From Tenacibaculum sp. Bg11-29 (lineage in GTDB: Bacteria; Bacteroidota; Bacteroidia; Flavobacteriales; Flavobacteriaceae), in assembly GCF_002836595.1 (NCBI RefSeq), contig NZ_PJBB01000003.1:2417001-2481000 (forward strand): a DNA stretch of 64,000 nucleotides, read 5' to 3'. Below, one piece after another: positions 33,192 to 42,604 of the stretch. The position numbers were made by a program, and so were the translations under genes. The notes below the pieces were generated by a model that made no database searches, was not told the DNA's origin, and saw nothing but the letters and a program-made list of their open reading frames with translations. Within the stretch, counting starts at the first letter, position 1. Each line of letters begins with the position of its first letter.

Positions 33192-34391
33192 ATGAAGAAA
33201 GTTGTTTTTTCAATATTAGCTATTTCAGCTTTAGTATTTACATCTTGTTCTAGTGATGGAGATACTCCAATTAATAACGTTACTGCGCCAACAACATATA
33301 AGTTTGAAAGAAACGGAAACTCTTCGGTTAGTTTTTCAGGGCAAACAACGCGTATTAAAATGGCAACAGAGTTAACATCTGCATTAAAAGATGTAACTAA
33401 AACTGAAGTTGCGTTAAATGAAATGTTTGCACATACTGCGGGTAATGCAGATTTTTCTGATGCAGATTTAAATACTTCAAGTAAAAGTGTACGTAGTAAA
33501 GTTGCAGCATCTGTTGATTTTTTTGCTGCTAATACTACCGATGCAAATGCAATTAAGGCAAAATTTGATTCTTGGATAACAGAACAAGTAGCTGTTGTAT
33601 ATCCAAACTGGGCTTTTAATGCAGTTGCAGGAACAGCAGGGAAGTTAGAACAGAATAGTGGTACAGCAAGATACATTAATGGTAAAGGAGTAGAATTAAA
33701 TCAGATTTTTGCAAAAGGTTTAATAGGTGCTTTAATGGCTGATCAAATGTTAAATAACTATTTAAGTTTAGCAGTTTTAGATGCAGGTACAAATATAACA
33801 GATAATAATGCAGGTACTGTTGCTACAGGTAAAGACTACACTACAATGGAGCATAAATGGGATGAGGCTTATGGGTACTTGTATGGTACTGAAGTTAATC
33901 CAGAAGTTCCAGTTTTGGGTGCAGACAGTTTTTTAAATAAATATTTAGGAAAAGTTGAAGCAGATTCAGATTTTGCAGGTGTTGCAAAAAGTGTTTATGA
34001 TGCATTTAAGTTAGGTAGAGCAGCAATTGTAGCTAAAGATTATACATTACGTGATAAACAAGCAGAAATTATACGTGAAAAAATATCAGAAGTAATAGCA
34101 ATTAGAACAGTTCATTATTTACAAGCAGGTAAAACCTTATTAGCTACTGATAAAGCAGCAGCTTTTCATGATCTTTCAGAAGGTTTAGGATTTCTATATA
34201 GTTTACAATTTACACGTAAATCTAATAGTGCAAGCTCATATTTTACAAAAGTTGAGATTGATGGATATTTAAGTGATTTATTAGGTACAGGTAACGGATT
34301 GTGGGAAGCTTCTACCGTGGCTACATTAGATGCTGTTTCTAGTAAAATAGCAGCTAAGTTTAATTTTGTAGTAGCAGAAACTGTAAACTAA
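33192..34391 (+). CDS. DUF4856 lipoprotein
   Basis: 399 residues. Lipoprotein signal with lipobox VFTSCSSDG. The rest matches DUF4856: TYKFERNGNSSVSFSGQTTR near the start, HTAGNADFSD, and the conserved HKWDEAYGYLYGT. The family is Bacteroidota-typical, alpha-helical and often next to imelysins; the activity is unknown. The gene begins the iron locus, followed at once by an imelysin, an HTTM protein and a TonB receptor. Operator-like palindromes flank its promoter, and a hairpin terminator (34414-34446) runs directly into the promoter of the next gene. Confidence 0.88.
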   Translation: MKKVVFSILAISALVFTSCSSDGDTPINNVTAPTTYKFERNGNSSVSFSGQTTRIKMATELTSALKDVTKTEVALNEMFAHTAGNADFSDADLNTSSKSVRSKVAASVDFFAANTTDANAIKAKFDSWITEQVAVVYPNWAFNAVAGTAGKLEQNSGTARYINGKGVELNQIFAKGLIGALMADQMLNNYLSLAVLDAGTNITDNNAGTVATGKDYTTMEHKWDEAYGYLYGTEVNPEVPVLGADSFLNKYLGKVEADSDFAGVAKSVYDAFKLGRAAIVAKDYTLRDKQAEIIREKISEVIAIRTVHYLQAGKTLLATDKAAAFHDLSEGLGFLYSLQFTRKSNSASSYFTKVEIDGYLSDLLGTGNGLWEASTVATLDAVSSKIAAKFNFVVAETVN

Positions 34392-34413
34392 TTTTTAAAA
34401 AATATATTTTATT

Positions 34414-34446
34414 AAAAAGTAGCTGTCTTAAACAGCTACTTTTTTT
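34414..34446 (+). terminator. terminator after DUF4856 gene
   Basis: GTAGCTGT/ACAGCTAC, loop CTTAA, A5 before and T7 after. The last T is also the first base of the next -7 element. Confidence 0.85.
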
Positions 34447-34474
34447 ATATTTGCATACTTTATTTAGAATAAAT
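34446..34474 (+). promoter_or_regulatory. imelysin promoter with overlapping operator
   Basis: The -7 element TATATTTG (34446-34453) is followed at 34459-34474 by TTTATTTAGAATAAAT, placed over the expected transcription start. This is the position expected for a repressor site. The same 16-mer occurs inverted at 49215. Confidence 0.55.
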
Positions 34475-34487
34475 AGAAATAACAATT

Positions 34488-35597
34488 ATGAAGAAAATAA
34501 TTTTAATTTTAGTTGTTGCTATAACGGTTTACGCTTGTAGCAGTTCTAATTCAGATAATCCAGCTCCAAAAGATAATTTTGATAGAAAAGCAATGTTAAC
34601 ACACATGGCTGATGATATTATTATACCTGCTTTTAAAGAGTTTAATGATAAGTTAATTGTTTTAAAAGAAAAAACTGCAATTTATAATAGTACACCAAGC
34701 ATCGTTACTTTACAAGATGTTCGTGCTTCTTATAATGAAGCATATAAAGCTTGGCAACATGTAGCTATGTTTAATATAGGTAAGGCGGAAGAATTACAAT
34801 TTGTAAATTATTTTAATATTTTTCCTACAAACGTTACTCAAGTTGAAACGAACATAATGAGTGGTACATACGATTTAGCACATACTAATTCAAAAGACGA
34901 AATAGGATTTCCTGCGTTAGATTATTTATTTTATGGAATTGCAGTAGGTGATACAGCAATCGTAGCAAAATATACAGGAGTAGATGCAGTAAAATATAAA
35001 AAATACCTTACAGATGTTGTAACTAAAATGAGTGAGGTTACGACTCTTGTAGTTAGTGATTGGAATGGGGCCTTTAGAGATTCTTTTGTAAATAATTCAG
35101 GGAATTCAGGAACAGCTTCAGTTAATAAAATAGTAAATGACTATGTTTTTCATTATGAAAAAGGTATTAGAAGTAATAAATTTGGTATTCCAGTAGGTAG
35201 TTTCTCAGGAGGAACAACTTTTCCTGAAAAAGTTGAAGCTTTTTACCAACAGAATTTATCAAAAGAATTGGCTTTAGAAGCATTAAATGCATCACAGAGC
35301 TTTTTTAAAGGTAAGAATTTTGGAGCATCAAATGTTGAGAAATTAGGATTTAATGCATATTTAATAGCTTTAGATAGAAGTGATTTAGCAACATTAATTA
35401 ACAGTCAATTTGATAATTCGAGAACGCAAATTAATACGCTAGGTGATAACTTTACTGAACAAATTACAAACAATAATGTAGTAATGACAAAAGCATTTGA
35501 TAAGTTGCAAAAAAATATTATATCTTTAAAAGTAGGTATGATGCAAGCATTTGGTATAAGCTTAGATGCGGGCTATGTAGATAATGATGGAGATTAA
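34488..35597 (+). CDS. imelysin-family lipoprotein (M75-like)
   Basis: 369 residues. Lipobox at VYACSSS. Imelysin fold: a four-helix bundle duplicated, with the typical DVRASYNEAYKAWQHVAMFN early helix. The family's GxHxxE motif is altered here: the equivalent helix reads IGFPALDYLFYGI, lacking His and Glu. Imelysins (ICMP, IrpA, EfeO-like) are iron-regulated surface or periplasmic proteins thought to bind metals. It ends in DNDGD, like the paralogue at 53662. It is under an operator-like site. A terminator lies between it and the HTTM gene, so downstream genes are probably expressed at a lower level by read-through. Confidence 0.9.
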   Translation: MKKIILILVVAITVYACSSSNSDNPAPKDNFDRKAMLTHMADDIIIPAFKEFNDKLIVLKEKTAIYNSTPSIVTLQDVRASYNEAYKAWQHVAMFNIGKAEELQFVNYFNIFPTNVTQVETNIMSGTYDLAHTNSKDEIGFPALDYLFYGIAVGDTAIVAKYTGVDAVKYKKYLTDVVTKMSEVTTLVVSDWNGAFRDSFVNNSGNSGTASVNKIVNDYVFHYEKGIRSNKFGIPVGSFSGGTTFPEKVEAFYQQNLSKELALEALNASQSFFKGKNFGASNVEKLGFNAYLIALDRSDLATLINSQFDNSRTQINTLGDNFTEQITNNNVVMTKAFDKLQKNIISLKVGMMQAFGISLDAGYVDNDGD

Positions 35598-35612
35598 TAA
35601 AAGATAAAAAAT

Positions 35613-35642
35613 AAAAGCTGTCCTATTTGGGGCAGCTTTTTA
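35613..35642 (+). terminator. hairpin between imelysin and HTTM genes
   Basis: AAAAGCTGTCC/GGGGCAGCTTTT (one G-T pair), loop TATTT, T-rich end. It leaves only a few bases to the HTTM start at 35649, so it may attenuate transcription within the operon. Confidence 0.7.
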
Positions 35643-35648
35643 TAATTA

Positions 35649-37013
35649 ATGACCAAAGAAAAATATATAAAGAATCAAACAAATGCCGCTCCTCTAGCGG
35701 TTTTTCGTATTTTATTTGGTATAATGATGCTTGCCAGCATTATTAGATTTTGGTATCACGGGTGGATAGAAAAATTATACTTAGAACCTAAGTTTCACTT
35801 TACATATTATGGTTTTGAATGGGTACAACCAATAGGAACGTATACATACCTACTTTTTATTTTATGCGGTTTATCAGCAATATTTATAACGATAGGTTAC
35901 AAATATAGATTGGCAATTATTTTTTTCTTTTTAAGTTTCACTTACATTGAGTTAATGGATAAAACAACTTATTTAAACCATTATTATTTTATAAGTTTAT
36001 TAAGTTTTTTATTAATTTTTTTACCTGCAAATAAGTATTTTTCAGTAGACAGTTTTCTTTTAAAAAAAGAATTTAAAAATATTCCAAAATGGACAATCGA
36101 TAGTATAAAGCTCTTATTAGTAATTGTTTATTTTTATGCAGGATTGGCAAAGTTAAATTCCGATTGGTTATTTAGAGCAATGCCATTAAAAATATGGTTA
36201 CCATCAAAGTATGATATACCGTTTATAGGAAATAACGTAATGCAACAAGAATGGTTTCATTACGTAATGAGTTGGAATGGAGCGTTATATGATTTAAGTA
36301 TTCCTTTTTTATTATTATGGAAAAGAACACGCTTGTTGGCTTTTACATTAGTTGTATTTTTTCATGTATTTACTCGAATTTTATTTCCTATCGGAATGTT
36401 TCCGTTTATAATGATAATAGCAACACTCATTTTCTTTGAGGGTACATTTCACGAGAAAATAATCAATAACATAAAACGTGTTTTTAGATTACCCATAGAA
36501 AAAATACAAAGTATTGCTAATTACCAGTATTCAAATACAAAAAGAAAAACTATTACTGTAATAGTTGGTGTGTTTTTAATAATTCAACTTTTAATGCCTT
36601 GGCGATACTTATTATATCCTGGTGAGTTATTTTGGACAGAGGAAGGATATCGGTTTTCTTGGCGTGTAATGTTAATGGAAAAAGCAGGTTATGCAAGTTT
36701 TAAAATAGTAGATGGTAAAACAGGAAAGTTTTTTTATGTTGATAATACCGATTTTTTAACAACGTATCAAGAAAAACAAATGAGTTTTCAGCCCGATTTT
36801 ATTTTAGAATATGCACATTATTTAGGGGATCATTTTAAAAGAGACGGACATAAAAATATAGAAGTATATGTAGAGAGTTTTGTAGCATTAAATGGACGTT
36901 TAAGTGAATCGTATATAAATTCAAATATTGATTTATATCAACAAAAGGAAGGTTTTAAACATAAAAAATGGATATTACCTTTTACCAATAAAATTAAAAT
37001 TAATGGACTTTAA
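35649..37013 (+). CDS. HTTM-domain membrane protein (vitamin K-dependent gamma-carboxylase-like)
   Basis: 454 residues. The first 300 form an HTTM domain with several membrane segments: PLAVFRILFGIMMLASIIRF, the conserved DKTTYLNHYYFISLLSFLLI, and YFYAGLAKLNSDWLFRAMP, the region that carries the catalytic lysine in the human gamma-glutamyl carboxylase. A soluble C-terminal domain follows. Eukaryotic members carboxylate Glu to gamma-carboxyglutamate, a metal ligand; bacterial members are largely uncharacterised. The position between an imelysin and a TonB receptor inside an iron locus points to metal handling. Its stop overlaps the receptor start by 11 bp. Confidence 0.85.
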   Translation: MTKEKYIKNQTNAAPLAVFRILFGIMMLASIIRFWYHGWIEKLYLEPKFHFTYYGFEWVQPIGTYTYLLFILCGLSAIFITIGYKYRLAIIFFFLSFTYIELMDKTTYLNHYYFISLLSFLLIFLPANKYFSVDSFLLKKEFKNIPKWTIDSIKLLLVIVYFYAGLAKLNSDWLFRAMPLKIWLPSKYDIPFIGNNVMQQEWFHYVMSWNGALYDLSIPFLLLWKRTRLLAFTLVVFFHVFTRILFPIGMFPFIMIIATLIFFEGTFHEKIINNIKRVFRLPIEKIQSIANYQYSNTKRKTITVIVGVFLIIQLLMPWRYLLYPGELFWTEEGYRFSWRVMLMEKAGYASFKIVDGKTGKFFYVDNTDFLTTYQEKQMSFQPDFILEYAHYLGDHFKRDGHKNIEVYVESFVALNGRLSESYINSNIDLYQQKEGFKHKKWILPFTNKIKINGL

Positions 37014-39474
37014 AAATATGTTCAAATACAAGTGTAAGTACTCTAAATTTAATGAGAGTATATTAAAAATTTTAGCAATCGTATTTTTGCTGTTTTCTAC
37101 AACAATTTACGCGCAACATAAAGTATCTGGAGTTATAACTTCAGAAAAAAATGTGCCTTTAAATAAAGTTAATATTTATGCAAAATCAGGGAAATTACTT
37201 GCGGTAACAAATTCAAAAGGATTATACCAATACACTACAGATAAACAAAAATTTATTGTGGTTTTTTATGCGAATGAATTTCAGTTAAAAGAACAGGAAA
37301 TAGTTGTAAATAAAAGCCTTATTTTAAATATAAAGCTACAATCTTTTACTGAAGAACTAACTGAAATAGTAATAAAAGCACAACGAAGAAAGGTGTTTGA
37401 ATTAACACGTTTAAAAGATGTAGAACAAACTGCTATATTTGCGGGTAAAAAAAATGAAGTAGTTTTGGTAAGTGAAACTTCGGCTGCTTTAGCATCAAAT
37501 AATGCACGTCAAATTTATAGCCAAGTTGTGGGGTTAAATATTTTTCAAAACGACGATGCAGGTTTACAATTAAATATTGGTGGTCGTGGTTTAGACCCTA
37601 ACAGAACCTCTAATTTTAATACCCGTCAAAACGGTTACGATATTAGCGCAGATGTATTAGGGTATCCTGAGAGTTATTATACGCCTCCGGCAGAAGCATT
37701 AGAGAAAATTCAAATTGTTCGTGGTGCTGCTTCATTACAATATGGTACACAGTTTGGAGGTTTGGTAAACTTTGTTATGAAGAAACCAAATGCTAATAAA
37801 CCTTTAGAAATTATTACTAGAAATACTTTAGGAAGTAATAATTTATTTACCAATTTTACGAGCGTAAGCGGTACAAAAAATAAGTTTAGTTACTTTGCTT
37901 ATTATAATTATAAACAAGGAGATGGGTTTCGTCCAAACTCTGAATTTCACGCTAAAAATGCCTTTGCACATTTAGGATATGAATTTAACAATAGTACTAA
38001 ATTAGAAGCTGAAGTTACCTATTTAACATATCTCGCGCATCAAGGTGGTGGTTTAACAGACGCTATGTTTAATGAAAATCCATTACAAAGTAATAGAACT
38101 AGAAATTGGTTTGAAATAGATTGGTTGTTATATAATTTAAAATTATCACATAAATTTTCAGAGAATACCAATTTTACATTTAATTTATTTGGTTTAGATG
38201 CTGCTAGAAAGGCAATTGGTTATAGAACAAATCGTGTAGATCAAGAAGATGATAATAATGAACGTGATTTAATTACAGGTGATTTTAAAAATTTTGGATT
38301 TGAAACTCGTTTATTAAGTAAGTATACAGTTTTTAATAAAAAAGCTACTTTTTTAATAGGAACAAAATTTTATAAAGCTGAAAACACCTCTATACAAGGG
38401 CCTGGAACTAATGGAACTGATGCAAGTTTTTCTTCAGCTTTAGCTAGTTATCCGGATTATAAAAATCAATCTAATTATAAAAATCCGAATTTGAATATTG
38501 CTGTTTTTGGGGAAAACATATTCTATTTAAACGATAAATTTTCAATAACCCCAGGTTTTAGGTTTGAATATATAAAAACCGAAAGTGATGGTTTTTATAA
38601 AAAAATTAATAGAGATGGGGCTGGTAATGTTATTTTAAATGAAACAGACTATAGTAATGAAAGTAATCAACGTACTTTTTTATTGTTAGGCATAGGGGCT
38701 AGTTATAAACCAAATAGTAATTTGGAATTTTATGGAAATATATCTCAGAATTACCGTTCTGTAACATTTTCAGATTTGAATATAGTAAACCAATCTTTTA
38801 GTATAAATCCGTTAATTGGTGATGAAAAAGGATATACTTCTGATTTTGGAATGCGAGGAAATTACAAGCGTTTAATATCTTATGATCTAGGTGTTTTTGG
38901 GCTGTTTTATAATGATAGAATCGGTGTAATATCAAAAGGATTACCAGATGGGAGGGCTGTTTTAGAAAGAGGAAACGTCGGTAAAGCTCGTATTTTAGGT
39001 GTTGAGAGTTTGTTTGATTTTAATTTGAAAAAAATACTAGATATTAATAATGATTTTAGTTTTAATTATTTTGTTAACGCTTCGTTTATTAAATCGAAAT
39101 ATACTGAATCTCAGATCAATGGGGTTAAGGGCAATCAAGTAGAGTTTGTACCAGATTTTAATTTAAAAACAGGAGTAAAGTTTGGTTATAAAAACTTTTT
39201 AACCAGTTTTCAATATACATATTTAGGAGAGCAATTTACAGATGCCTCAAACTCTGTTATTTCTGGGTTTAGTGCTATTAATGGAGTGATTCCATCATAT
39301 AACGTATTAGACTTTTCTACATCTTATAAATACAAAATGTTTAAGATAGAAGCAGGTGTAAATAATTTACTTGACGAGAAGTATTTTACACGTAGAGCAA
39401 CTGGTTACCCAGGACCTGGAATTATACCTTCATCTTCAAGAAATTGGTATGTAACATTAGAATTTAAAATATAA
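37003..39474 (+). CDS. TonB-dependent outer membrane receptor (iron-type)
   Basis: About 823 residues from the ATG at 37003; a second ATG at 37018 is possible. The signal ends at IYAQ. A carboxypeptidase-regulatory-like domain (VSGVITSEKNVPLNKVNIYA) follows, then the plug (LQLNIGGRGLDPNRTSNF, EKIQIVRGAASLQYGTQFGG) and a 22-strand barrel ending NWYVTLEFKI. FecA-like features (RGLDPNRTSNFNTRQNGYDI) and the neighbouring ferric ABC transporter suggest uptake of a ferric chelate. It is coupled to the HTTM gene by overlap. Confidence 0.93.
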   Translation: MDFKNMFKYKCKYSKFNESILKILAIVFLLFSTTIYAQHKVSGVITSEKNVPLNKVNIYAKSGKLLAVTNSKGLYQYTTDKQKFIVVFYANEFQLKEQEIVVNKSLILNIKLQSFTEELTEIVIKAQRRKVFELTRLKDVEQTAIFAGKKNEVVLVSETSAALASNNARQIYSQVVGLNIFQNDDAGLQLNIGGRGLDPNRTSNFNTRQNGYDISADVLGYPESYYTPPAEALEKIQIVRGAASLQYGTQFGGLVNFVMKKPNANKPLEIITRNTLGSNNLFTNFTSVSGTKNKFSYFAYYNYKQGDGFRPNSEFHAKNAFAHLGYEFNNSTKLEAEVTYLTYLAHQGGGLTDAMFNENPLQSNRTRNWFEIDWLLYNLKLSHKFSENTNFTFNLFGLDAARKAIGYRTNRVDQEDDNNERDLITGDFKNFGFETRLLSKYTVFNKKATFLIGTKFYKAENTSIQGPGTNGTDASFSSALASYPDYKNQSNYKNPNLNIAVFGENIFYLNDKFSITPGFRFEYIKTESDGFYKKINRDGAGNVILNETDYSNESNQRTFLLLGIGASYKPNSNLEFYGNISQNYRSVTFSDLNIVNQSFSINPLIGDEKGYTSDFGMRGNYKRLISYDLGVFGLFYNDRIGVISKGLPDGRAVLERGNVGKARILGVESLFDFNLKKILDINNDFSFNYFVNASFIKSKYTESQINGVKGNQVEFVPDFNLKTGVKFGYKNFLTSFQYTYLGEQFTDASNSVISGFSAINGVIPSYNVLDFSTSYKYKMFKIEAGVNNLLDEKYFTRRATGYPGPGIIPSSSRNWYVTLEFKI

Positions 39475-39485
39475 ATTTCATTTAT

Positions 39486-39501
39486 TTTTATTCTAAATAG
39501 A
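39486..39501. promoter_or_regulatory. putative iron-responsive operator before the ferric SBP gene
   Basis: Minus strand TCTATTTAGAATAAAA, 14/16 match to the palindrome at 34459. It lies 55 bases before the ATG at 39556. No clear -7 element is seen. Confidence 0.45.
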
Positions 39502-39555
39502 GCAGTGTATTTATAGTAAATACAAAATTTTAATTTTAACAAAATTATTTTAGAA

Positions 39556-40587
39556 ATGAAACAAATCATATTAATTTTTATAGCGTCAATTGTACTTTTT
39601 TCTTGTAAATCAGAACAAAAAAAAGAAATTAAAAAACAAGAAGTAAACGTATATACACACCGTCATTATAAAGCAGATCAAGAGTTATTTGCACAGTTTG
39701 AAAAAGAAACAGGAATTAAAGTAAATGTAGTAAATGCAAAGGCCGATGAGTTAATGCAAAAAATGAGCATTGAAGGAGAACAATCTCCTGCTGATGTTTT
39801 AATAACAGTTGATGCTGGCCGTTTAGTAAGAGCAAAAAAGAAAGGATTATTACAAGCAGCTACTTCAGAATTTTTGAACAAAACGATTCCTTCTCATTTA
39901 AAAGATAAAGATAATAACTGGTTTGCTTTAACAAAAAGAGCACGTGTTATTGTGTATAATCCAAAGAAAGTAACCGAGGAAGAATTAACGACTTATGAAG
40001 ACTTAACGGGAGCTAAATGGAAAAATAGAATTTTAATTCGTTCATCAGGTAATATCTACAATCAATCATTATTAGCTTCAATTATAGCGAATAAAGGTGA
40101 AGAAAAAGCAACAGAATGGGCAAACGGTATTGTTGCTAATATGGCACGTTCACCAAAAGGAAACGATAGAGATCAAGTAAAAGCTGTAGTTGCTGGTGAA
40201 GGAGATATTGCAGTAGTTAATACATATTATATTGGTAAGTTATTAAATTCTAAAAATCCAGAAGAAGTAAAAGCAGGTAAAGGAGTTAAAATATTTTTTC
40301 CTAACCAAAATGACAGCGGAACACATATTAATGTTAGTGGAGCAGGAGTAGCAAAATATGCACCTAATAAAGTAAACGCAATTAAATTTATAGAATTTTT
40401 AGCAAGTAAAAAATCACAAGAAGTATTTGCAAAAGCAAATTACGAATATCCAGTAAACCTTGAAGTTTCACCGTCATATTTATTAGAGTCTTGGGGAAGT
40501 TTTAAAGAAGATAATTTATCATTAACTAAACTAGGAGAGAACAATAAAAAAGCGGTATTAACTTTTGATATTGCTGGGTGGAAATAA
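39556..40587 (+). CDS. Ferric iron ABC transporter substrate-binding lipoprotein (FbpA/FutA type)
   Basis: 343 residues. Lipobox at VLFSCKSE. Solute-binding protein of the FutA/FbpA class: NVYTHRHYKADQ near the start (His and Tyr iron ligands), ADVLITVDAGRL, the RSSGNIYNQS anion-site region, and the paired tyrosines in AVVNTYYIGKL. It captures Fe3+ after the outer membrane and delivers it to the permease at 40981. A small membrane protein gene lies between the two. Confidence 0.92.
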   Translation: MKQIILIFIASIVLFSCKSEQKKEIKKQEVNVYTHRHYKADQELFAQFEKETGIKVNVVNAKADELMQKMSIEGEQSPADVLITVDAGRLVRAKKKGLLQAATSEFLNKTIPSHLKDKDNNWFALTKRARVIVYNPKKVTEEELTTYEDLTGAKWKNRILIRSSGNIYNQSLLASIIANKGEEKATEWANGIVANMARSPKGNDRDQVKAVVAGEGDIAVVNTYYIGKLLNSKNPEEVKAGKGVKIFFPNQNDSGTHINVSGAGVAKYAPNKVNAIKFIEFLASKKSQEVFAKANYEYPVNLEVSPSYLLESWGSFKEDNLSLTKLGENNKKAVLTFDIAGWK

Positions 40588-40621
40588 GGTTGTAGAAATT
40601 TTTTTAAAAAGAAAAAATAAA

Positions 40622-40870
40622 ATGTTAGAAGCGTTAGTATTAAAATATTTAACAAAAAAAGGAGTAATAGCTTATTTTGTAGGTCAGGTTATATTTATAG
40701 CTATTTTAGCGTATTATATATTTGGAATACTAGACTATTCATTAGATAGAGGACGAGATATGTTTTTTATAGGAATGGTTGTAATAGTACTACTTTGGAT
40801 GGGGGTGTGCCTTCTTTTGTGGAGAAAACCAAAAGAAAAAATAGATGAAAATTCTAAAAATAATATATAG
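40622..40870 (+). CDS. small two-helix membrane protein (82 aa)
   Basis: 82 residues from ATG 40622 (MLEALVLKYLTKKGVIAYFV). Two transmembrane helices (about 15-35 and 48-65) with a polar Lys-rich C-terminus. I do not recognise a family. It sits between the substrate-binding protein and the permease of the ferric transporter on the same strand, so it may be an accessory subunit. The frame can be extended upstream to 40565 but that overlaps the preceding gene. Confidence 0.6.
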   Translation: MLEALVLKYLTKKGVIAYFVGQVIFIAILAYYIFGILDYSLDRGRDMFFIGMVVIVLLWMGVCLLLWRKPKEKIDENSKNNI

Positions 40871-40980
40871 GTAGTTATTGTAATATATTGTTTATTTGTG
40901 ATTTTTGTTAAAAATAAGAACTAATAAAATTCTTCATGATATATTTATCAGTCATAAGAATAGATCATACTAAATAACCT

Positions 40981-42597
40981 GTGAAATACAGTATTAAGAA
41001 CATACAAAGAGATACCAATAAATGGTCAATATTTTTATTGACCATTGTTTTGTTTGTAGCTATTCCTATACTTATTGTTTTTATTAATTTACTTTATGGT
41101 CCGGGTGAAACATGGAATCATTTAGTCGATAATTTATTACCAAACTATATTAAAAACTCAGTTTTATTGATTTTTGGTACAAGCATTTTAACATTGCTTT
41201 TAGGTATTTCATCTGCTTGGATAGTTTCTCGTTATTATATTCCATTAAAAAAGCAATTAGAATGGTTATTAATACTTCCACTAGCAATTCCATCATATAT
41301 TACGGCGTATGCGTATGCGGGTATTTTTGATTATGGCGGAATTATAGAAAATGTATTTGGTGTTAAGATTGATGTAATGAATCATTTAGGGCTAATTTTT
41401 GTGCTTAGTATTTCATTATATCCTTATGTATATGTAGCGTCAAGAGCTTTCTTTTTAAATCAATCTAATAATATAATAGAGGCTTCAAAATTATTAGGAG
41501 CAGGAGAGCGAAAAACATTCTTTAAATTGATTTTACCATTGGCACGACCTGCATTTATTGGTGGTTTAATTTTGGTTTTGATGGAAGTGTTAAATGATTA
41601 TGGTGCGGCTAAATATTACGGGATAAATACATTTACTACAGGGATTTTTAGAGCTTGGTTTTCTTTAGAAGAACCAGAAACAGCCATTTATTTATCAGCC
41701 ATTTTAGTAATAATAATATTTTTATTAATAACGGTAGAAAAATGGCAACGAAGAAAGATAAGGTACTTTAATGCTACTAAAAATCATCAAAAGGTAAAAA
41801 TAGCAACTATTTCCAATAAATTGAAAATAGTTTTCTTTACAATTGCCTTTATACCTGTGTTATTTGGTTTTTTATTACCGTTATTTCAATTATTATATTG
41901 GGCATTTTTAACTTACAAAGAAGTATTTACTTCTGAGTTTATATATTTATCAATTGAGAGTTTAGGAGTGGCAACGATTTCAGCATTTTGCACCGTTTTT
42001 TTTGCTTTACTCTTAATATTTTTATCAAAATGGAATCGATTATCATGGATGAAATCTATTGCAAAAATAGGTGTTTTAGGATATGCAATTCCAGGAGCAG
42101 TAATTGCAGTAGGTGTTTTAATACCTACATTATCTTTAGATAAATGGCTGGTGATTTTTATGAAGAATATATTTGATGTAAAGATTGGCTTTATAATAAA
42201 CGGAACGATAATGGTTTTAGTTTATGCTTATATTGTTCGTTTTTTGGCAGTTGCTTATAATCCTATAGAATCAAATGCGTTAAAATTTGGTAATTCATTA
42301 TCAGAAGCGTCAAGAATTTTAGGGAGTGGTAATATTAGTACATTTATAAGAATTGAGTTTCCGCTATTAAAATCAGCAATATTAAGTGCTTTTATTTTGG
42401 TTTTTGTAGATGTAATGAAAGAACTGCCTTTAACTTTAATTTTAAAGCCATATCATATAAATACATTAGCTGTTAAGGCATATGAGTATGCAAGTGATGA
42501 GTTAATTGCAGAAGCAGCATTGCCATCATTATTTATTATTTTAACAGGAATAATGCCTATATTATTTTTAAATAGATTAATAGCTAAAGAAAGTTAA
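40981..42597 (+). CDS. Ferric iron ABC transporter permease (FbpB type)
   Basis: 538 residues starting at GTG 40981. Two fused permease halves, each with its own ABC-coupling loop (EASKLLGAGERKTFFKLILP and EASRILGSGNISTFIRIEFP) and about 12 membrane helices in total. This fused form is typical of the FbpB/FutB/SfuB Fe3+ group. It functions with the ATPase 7 bp downstream and the lipoprotein binding protein upstream. Confidence 0.94.
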   Translation: MKYSIKNIQRDTNKWSIFLLTIVLFVAIPILIVFINLLYGPGETWNHLVDNLLPNYIKNSVLLIFGTSILTLLLGISSAWIVSRYYIPLKKQLEWLLILPLAIPSYITAYAYAGIFDYGGIIENVFGVKIDVMNHLGLIFVLSISLYPYVYVASRAFFLNQSNNIIEASKLLGAGERKTFFKLILPLARPAFIGGLILVLMEVLNDYGAAKYYGINTFTTGIFRAWFSLEEPETAIYLSAILVIIIFLLITVEKWQRRKIRYFNATKNHQKVKIATISNKLKIVFFTIAFIPVLFGFLLPLFQLLYWAFLTYKEVFTSEFIYLSIESLGVATISAFCTVFFALLLIFLSKWNRLSWMKSIAKIGVLGYAIPGAVIAVGVLIPTLSLDKWLVIFMKNIFDVKIGFIINGTIMVLVYAYIVRFLAVAYNPIESNALKFGNSLSEASRILGSGNISTFIRIEFPLLKSAILSAFILVFVDVMKELPLTLILKPYHINTLAVKAYEYASDELIAEAALPSLFIILTGIMPILFLNRLIAKES

Positions 42598-42604
42598 CTA
42601 AGTT

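Noticed and set aside
33104..33676. 190-aa frame on the minus strand opposite the DUF4856 gene
   Set aside because: It lies wholly over the promoter and first part of a well-supported gene, has no recognisable domain, and would be antisense to it.
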